In this document: positions 12,958 to 17,058 of the stretch, one piece after another
Numbering within the stretch: position 1 is the first letter of the stretch
How the letters are laid out: each line of letters starts with the position of its first letter
Origin: an uncultured Bacteroidota bacterium
GTDB taxonomy: Bacteria > Bacteroidota > Bacteroidia > UKL13-3
Assembly (NCBI GenBank): GCA_903898215.1
Contig: CAIUEQ010000130.1
Span: 1 to 17,058, forward strand
Reading direction: 5' to 3'
Length of the DNA stretch: 17,058 nucleotides
Position numbers and translations under genes: made by a program
The notes under the pieces: generated by a model
Told to the model about the DNA's origin: nothing
Seen by the model: the letters and a program-made list of their open reading frames with translations, nothing else
Database searches by the model: none

Positions 12958-13766
12958 AATTACACTTTTACAAATATCAGGGAACGGGAAACGATTTTAT
13001 TTTGATAGATGATCGTGATGCATCATTTCCAATAGATGACAATCTATTGATAGCAAAACTTTGTGATAGAAGATTTGGCATCGGTGCCGATGGATTAATA
13101 TTACTTCAAAAAGATCATTCATCTGCATTTTTTATGCGCTATTACAACAGTGATGGCAACCAAAGCAGTATGTGCGGAAATGGCGGAAGATGCATTGCAG
13201 CATTCGCCCATCACTTAAGAGTTATTGGAAATGAAACTATTTTTAAAGCAGTTGACGGTTTGCATGAAGCCATCATTTCGGAAGAGAAAAACGAAATATT
13301 TGTGAAATTGAAAATGCAAGATGTAAAAGAAATACAAAAGCCGTCTGACGGATTTACTTTTGTTCTCAATACAGGTTCACCGCATTATATAAGTTTCGTT
13401 ACTCCTTCAATTGATTCAATGAATGTTGTAGAAGAAGCAAAAAAAATCAGATATAACAACGAATTTAAAACAGAGGGTATCAATGTGAATTTTGTAAATC
13501 TTGCAGGATTAAAAAAAATAGACATGAGAACTTATGAGCGAGGAGTTGAAGATGAAACTCTGAGTTGCGGAACAGGTGTTACAGCTGCAGCATTAAGTGC
13601 AGCCATTTTAAACGATTTACCAAACGGCATTCACGCCATCGATGTAAAAACAAAAGGCGGTAACTTAAGTGTAAAATTCAATTTCAATAAAATGTCAAAA
13701 ACTTTTACAGATGTTTGGTTGCAAGGTACGGCTACATTGGTTTTTGAAGGAGATGTAAAAATTTAA
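12954..13766 (+). CDS. dapF: Diaminopimelate epimerase
   Basis: A 270-residue cytosolic enzyme that converts LL- to meso-diaminopimelate for lysine and peptidoglycan synthesis without a cofactor. The family motifs are complete: GTGNDF (10-15), RRFGIGADGL (39-48), NSDGNQSSMCGNGGRC (65-80) containing one catalytic cysteine (Cys74), NTGSPHY (139-145), and YERGVEDETLSCGTG (194-208) with the second cysteine (Cys205). Length is normal. The start is TTG at 12954: an in-frame TAA at 12948-12950 leaves only ATT or TTG, and TTG gives the standard spacing to GTGNDF. The TTG overlaps the upstream stop (TTGA), indicating translational coupling. Only 4 nt separate its stop from the next gene. An alternative start within the gene would delete the conserved N-terminal strand. 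Confidence 0.97.
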   Translation: MKLHFYKYQGTGNDFILIDDRDASFPIDDNLLIAKLCDRRFGIGADGLILLQKDHSSAFFMRYYNSDGNQSSMCGNGGRCIAAFAHHLRVIGNETIFKAVDGLHEAIISEEKNEIFVKLKMQDVKEIQKPSDGFTFVLNTGSPHYISFVTPSIDSMNVVEEAKKIRYNNEFKTEGINVNFVNLAGLKKIDMRTYERGVEDETLSCGTGVTAAALSAAILNDLPNGIHAIDVKTKGGNLSVKFNFNKMSKTFTDVWLQGTATLVFEGDVKI

Positions 13767-13770
13767 TTTT

Positions 13771-13992
13771 ATGGAAACTCAAAAAAACAATCCATTACAT
13801 AACAAAACCTTAGAGCAAATATTAAATGAAATGGTTGAACAAAAAGGTTGGGAATATTTAGCTTCTGAAATCAATATCAATTGTTTTCAAAGCAACCCAA
13901 GCATTAAATCAAGTTTAACATTTTTACGCAAAACACCTTGGGCAAGAGCAAAAGTTGAAGGTTTGTATTTGAGCAGGAAAATTAAAAAGTAG
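13771..13992 (+). CDS. VF530 family DNA-binding protein (DUF2132)
   Basis: A 73-residue protein that matches the VF530 family over nearly its whole length: NPLHNKTLEQILNEMVEQKG, then WEYL, ININCF, NPSIKSSLTFLRKTPWARAK and VEGLYL. These invariant blocks make the assignment firm. The family is small and helical, forms a fold described as DNA-binding in the founding Vibrio member, and has no settled biological role. ATG at 13771 is 4 nt after the dapF stop, so it is the third gene of a tight operon. The cofactor-free epimerase and this protein have no obvious functional link; the linkage may be only transcriptional. The last residues (SRKIKK) are basic. Confidence 0.93.
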   Translation: METQKNNPLHNKTLEQILNEMVEQKGWEYLASEININCFQSNPSIKSSLTFLRKTPWARAKVEGLYLSRKIKK

Positions 13993-14051
13993 AGCTCATC
14001 TCAAAATAATTTTTTATTAAAAATTTCCTTCCTGAATACAAATAGTTGGCT

Positions 14052-14059
14052 TACCTTGG
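14052..14059 (+). promoter_or_regulatory. Candidate -7 box (TACCTTGG) before the SNF2 helicase gene
   Basis: TACCTTGG is one base from TAnnTTTG and lies 13 nt before an ATG at 14073 and 21 nt before the in-frame TTG at 14081. No -33 element is clear. It fits either proposed start of the helicase. Confidence 0.28.
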
Positions 14060-14080
14060 CCGATTATTTAACATGAAATT

Positions 14081-17058
14081 TTGCTGGTAGTAAATACAAA
14101 ACCATTCGCTTTAGTATACACCTTTGTTAACCATCCAAAGTTAGGGTATGTGATTGAACCACATATCGTTCAACTTAATGGGCTAGGCAACCTCACGCTT
14201 ACTCACCAAAGGATTTTCAGCAAAACAGCATCGTATTTTTCAAAGAAAATTTCGGCTTCTGATATAGAACTTATCAATTTACTGGATGAGTTAGATGACG
14301 ATTTTATTTTCAAAAAATTTTATACCGAAGGAAAAAAGAAAATTCGCACTGCCGAGTTTTTCGACAAACATTGCCCGGAAGAATTTATCAAAGAAACTAT
14401 TCGCCCTTTTATCGAAGAGCGTTTAAATATTGTATTGCAAAAACTCAGAGGCAAAACAGTTTATAAAATGGGAAATGATAACAATCCCACTTCTGTAAAA
14501 ATAACTGTGGCAAATGAAAAAGCAACCGTGCTTTTCCATTTCCGAAAAGATGAAGAAGGAACTCGATATTTTCCTACCATAAAACATAAAGGAATACGCA
14601 TTGAATTTATGTTTAAAAATGCAGTGATTGTTTGTAATACTCCTGCGTGGATGCTGATGGATAACATGTTGTACGATTTTGAAAAACATGTGGATGGAAA
14701 AAAATTGTTTCCTTTTTTAAACAAACGTTTTATTCAAATTGCAAAGAGTGCCGAGGAATCCTATTTTCAAAAATTTGTAACTCAGCTTGTCGAAAGATTT
14801 GATGTTTATGCCGAAGGATTTGATATTGTTACAACTCGCCCTAACGGTAAAGCAAAACTTACCATTCAACATTATTTTGATGAACAGGTTTCTCTTAAAT
14901 TGTGTTTTAATTATGATAAAGCAGCATTTGAATATGGTTCAGATCAAAATATTGAGGCTATCGTTGAGAAGAAAAAAGAGAACTATGTTTTTAAACGAAC
15001 AAAAAGAAACAGATCTTGGGAAGATGAACAAAAAACGTTTATCGAAGAGTTGGGTTTAAAACAAATAAACGGAGCATTTTTTACTCTCAAACACCAGCAT
15101 ATCAATATCAGCAATGGTGAATTGATTCCCTTTGAAAGCACCAATAAATATGAGTTTCTTGAATGGTTGAACGAAAATGATGAAATATTAAAACAACATC
15201 AAATCGACATTAACCAAGCTGAAGAATTTAATAAATATTTTATTGGTTCAAGGGAAATAAAGTTAGAAGTGAAGGAACAAAAAGATTGGTTTGATATTCA
15301 TGCCATTGTTACTTTCGGAAATTTTTCGTTTCCGTTTCTTGCACTAAAAGAAAATATTTTAAAAGGTAAACGAGAATTTATTTTACCTAATGGCCTGATA
15401 GCTGTGATTCCGGAAGAATGGTTTGGTAACCTCAGTGGAATTCTTCAGTTCTCAAAATCGGAAGAAGAAATAAAATTAGATAAACACCATGTTGGATTAA
15501 TTGATGAGATAAGTTTAAACAGTGGAAAATATTTACATATCGCTGAAAAGCTCGACAGAATTAAAGGCTACGGAAATGTACGTGAAATGGAAATGCCTCA
15601 AGACTTCAATGGAGAACTTCGTCCTTATCAAAAAGCAGGATTTGATTGGTTTTATTTCTTGAAAGAAAATCAATTTGGAGGCTGCCTCGCTGATGATATG
15701 GGGCTTGGAAAAACTATTCAAACTTTAGCGCTATTGCAAAAAGAAAAAGAATTATACATCCAAAGTAAACTACAACTAAACAACCAACAACAAGCTTCAA
15801 TTCCACAAACTGAAACAACAATTTCACAACTCGATTTATTTTCAACTGTCGGCCAAACATCTTTACAAAACGAAGTTCCTGTTGCGAATAACAACAGTTC
15901 AACTTCTGTTGCTGTTCAACCTGAAATACATTCAACAAGTATCAAAACGTCATTGATCATCGTTCCAAATTCTTTGGTATTTAACTGGTATAATGAAGCA
16001 AAAAAATTTACTCCAAATATTAAAGTGCTTATTTATACAGGTATTCAGCGTGAAAAAAACAAGAACCTTTTTGTTAATTATGATCTGATTATTTCTACAT
16101 ATGGTACTGTAAGAGTTGATATCGATATTTTAAAAGATTATAAATTCAACTATATCATCTTAGATGAAAGCCAAAGTATTAAAAACCCAAATTCACAATC
16201 ATCTCGTGCAGTAAAACAATTAAAATCATCACAAAAGCTGGTACTTACAGGAACACCAATTGAAAACGGTGTGCATGAATTATGGAGTCAGCTTTCATTT
16301 ATCAATCCGGGTTTGCTTGGAAGCTTGCAGCAGTTTACAGAAAGATTTGTTATCCCGATTGAAAAAAATAAAGACATCAAAAAACTAAGACAATTAAAAG
16401 CTGTCATCAAACCTTTTGTATTGCGAAGAACAAAAGATCAGGTAGCAAAAGAATTGCCTGCAAAATTTGAGCAGGTTATTTATTGCAACATGACCGAAGA
16501 GCAAGCTGAAGCTTATGAAAAAGTAAAATCGTTTTACAGGAATGAAATATTAAAATCATTACGCGAACAAGGAATCAATAAAACACAATTTGCTTTGTTG
16601 CAAGGGTTAACTAAACTCCGACAAATTGCCAACCATCCAATTCTTACAAACCCGGAATATGCAGATCATTCGGGCAAGTACGATGAAATTGTATCAATGA
16701 TTGAAACGGCAAAATCGGAAGGTCACAAGGTTTTAGTTTTCTCACAATTTGTGAAACAACTTACACTTTACAGAAATTATTTTGATGAGATAGGTGAAAA
16801 ATATTGTTACCTAGATGGCAGCATGACCAGTGAACAAAGACAAAACTCTGTGAACGATTTTCAAACAAATGAGGAAATAAAAATATTTCTTATCTCTTTA
16901 AAAACCGGTGGACTGGGATTAAATTTAACAACAGCCGATTATGTTTTCATCATCGACCCTTGGTGGAACCCTGCAGTTGAGCAACAAGCGATAGATCGTA
17001 GTCATCGCATCGGACAAACCCGAAATGTTTTCACTTATAAATTCATCACAAAAGATAC
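14081..17058 (+). CDS. SNF2-family (SF2) DNA-dependent ATPase/helicase, C-terminus cut by window edge
   Basis: About 992 residues are visible and the frame is open to the right edge; perhaps the last 50-100 residues are missing. Residues 1 to about 510 are an N-terminal region found in bacterial SNF2 proteins, with VVNTKPFAFVYTF and LTHQRIFSKTASYFSKK near its start. The ATPase core follows: motif I ADDMGLGKT (537-545), II LDESQ (DESQ 695-698), III LTGTPIENG (722-730), V LKTGGLGLNLTTAD (940-953) and VI DRSHRIGQTR (972-981). Such enzymes translocate on duplex DNA and remodel protein-DNA complexes. A polar Q/N/S/T-rich insert (about 558-622) between motifs I and Ia contains QLDLF (583-587), a sliding-clamp-binding consensus. 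The start is uncertain: an in-frame TAA is at 14069-14071 and there is no in-frame ATG; TTG at 14081 is used here, while ATG at 14073 would reach this frame with one extra T in the 14078-14082 region. Confidence 0.93.
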   Translation, partial: MLVVNTKPFALVYTFVNHPKLGYVIEPHIVQLNGLGNLTLTHQRIFSKTASYFSKKISASDIELINLLDELDDDFIFKKFYTEGKKKIRTAEFFDKHCPEEFIKETIRPFIEERLNIVLQKLRGKTVYKMGNDNNPTSVKITVANEKATVLFHFRKDEEGTRYFPTIKHKGIRIEFMFKNAVIVCNTPAWMLMDNMLYDFEKHVDGKKLFPFLNKRFIQIAKSAEESYFQKFVTQLVERFDVYAEGFDIVTTRPNGKAKLTIQHYFDEQVSLKLCFNYDKAAFEYGSDQNIEAIVEKKKENYVFKRTKRNRSWEDEQKTFIEELGLKQINGAFFTLKHQHINISNGELIPFESTNKYEFLEWLNENDEILKQHQIDINQAEEFNKYFIGSREIKLEVKEQKDWFDIHAIVTFGNFSFPFLALKENILKGKREFILPNGLIAVIPEEWFGNLSGILQFSKSEEEIKLDKHHVGLIDEISLNSGKYLHIAEKLDRIKGYGNVREMEMPQDFNGELRPYQKAGFDWFYFLKENQFGGCLADDMGLGKTIQTLALLQKEKELYIQSKLQLNNQQQASIPQTETTISQLDLFSTVGQTSLQNEVPVANNNSSTSVAVQPEIHSTSIKTSLIIVPNSLVFNWYNEAKKFTPNIKVLIYTGIQREKNKNLFVNYDLIISTYGTVRVDIDILKDYKFNYIILDESQSIKNPNSQSSRAVKQLKSSQKLVLTGTPIENGVHELWSQLSFINPGLLGSLQQFTERFVIPIEKNKDIKKLRQLKAVIKPFVLRRTKDQVAKELPAKFEQVIYCNMTEEQAEAYEKVKSFYRNEILKSLREQGINKTQFALLQGLTKLRQIANHPILTNPEYADHSGKYDEIVSMIETAKSEGHKVLVFSQFVKQLTLYRNYFDEIGEKYCYLDGSMTSEQRQNSVNDFQTNEEIKIFLISLKTGGLGLNLTTADYVFIIDPWWNPAVEQQAIDRSHRIGQTRNVFTYKFITKD

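Noticed and set aside
14007..14030. A/T-only inverted repeat (around ATTTTTTATTAAAAAT) as a terminator after the VF530 gene
   Set aside because: The stem contains no G-C pairs and could arise by chance in such AT-rich sequence.
14423..14724. Small open frames within the helicase (14423-14724 and 15533-15938 minus, 14787-15059 plus)
   Set aside because: All are shadows of the continuous helicase frame.
14081..17058. SNF2 helicase as part of a defence island (for example DISARM- or Zorya-like)
   Set aside because: No methyltransferase, nuclease or other defence gene is adjacent; neighbours are dapF and VF530, and the N-terminal region fits ordinary chromosomal bacterial SNF2 proteins. The right flank is not visible.

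Overview
The window looks like a chromosomal segment of a low-GC member of the Bacteroidota. The reasons are a protein with a type IX secretion (T9SS) type A C-terminal signal, DUF3078 and VF530 family proteins, signal peptides ending in -AQ or -SQ, promoter boxes resembling the Bacteroidota TAnnTTTG -7 element, and almost no Shine-Dalgarno sites. The exact order cannot be decided from the sequence. No mobile element, phage, rRNA, tRNA or CRISPR was found.

Left block, minus strand (1-5647). Reading in the direction of transcription: an atypical SDR oxidoreductase, a DUF3078 exported protein, a small antitoxin-like gene followed by the C-terminal scrap of a RelE/ParE toxin, the UvrD/PcrA helicase, a LOG-family phosphoribohydrolase that overlaps pcrA by four bases, and the N-terminal half of an exported agmatine/peptidylarginine deiminase-family enzyme that runs off the left edge.

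Middle (5648-10448). A 91-bp divergent promoter region leads to plus-strand genes: a 664-residue T9SS cargo protein built of about 14 Asp-box-like beta-propeller blades, an exported DUF4197 protein, a 320-bp gene-free stretch holding five copies of a palindromic REP-like element, and cca (tRNA nucleotidyltransferase). A clear bidirectional hairpin terminator separates cca from the convergent htrA/degP-type protease.

Right block (10471-17058). The membrane-anchored Deg protease (minus) is divergent from a tight plus-strand operon: an unrecognised single-pass membrane protein with an anti-sigma-like N-terminus, dapF (start overlapping the upstream stop), and a VF530 DNA-binding protein. After 88 bp comes a large SNF2-family helicase truncated by the right edge.

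Most of this is housekeeping: genome maintenance (PcrA, SNF2, VF530), tRNA maturation (Cca), lysine/peptidoglycan precursor synthesis (DapF) and envelope proteolysis (Deg). No multigene novel system is convincingly present. The best leads are a sliding-clamp-binding consensus (QLDLF) inside a disordered insert of the SNF2 helicase, the decapitated toxin behind an intact antitoxin, the REP-like cluster with compensatory stem changes, and two GTG-start genes placed four bases after a TAnnTTCG box, which suggests leaderless mRNAs.
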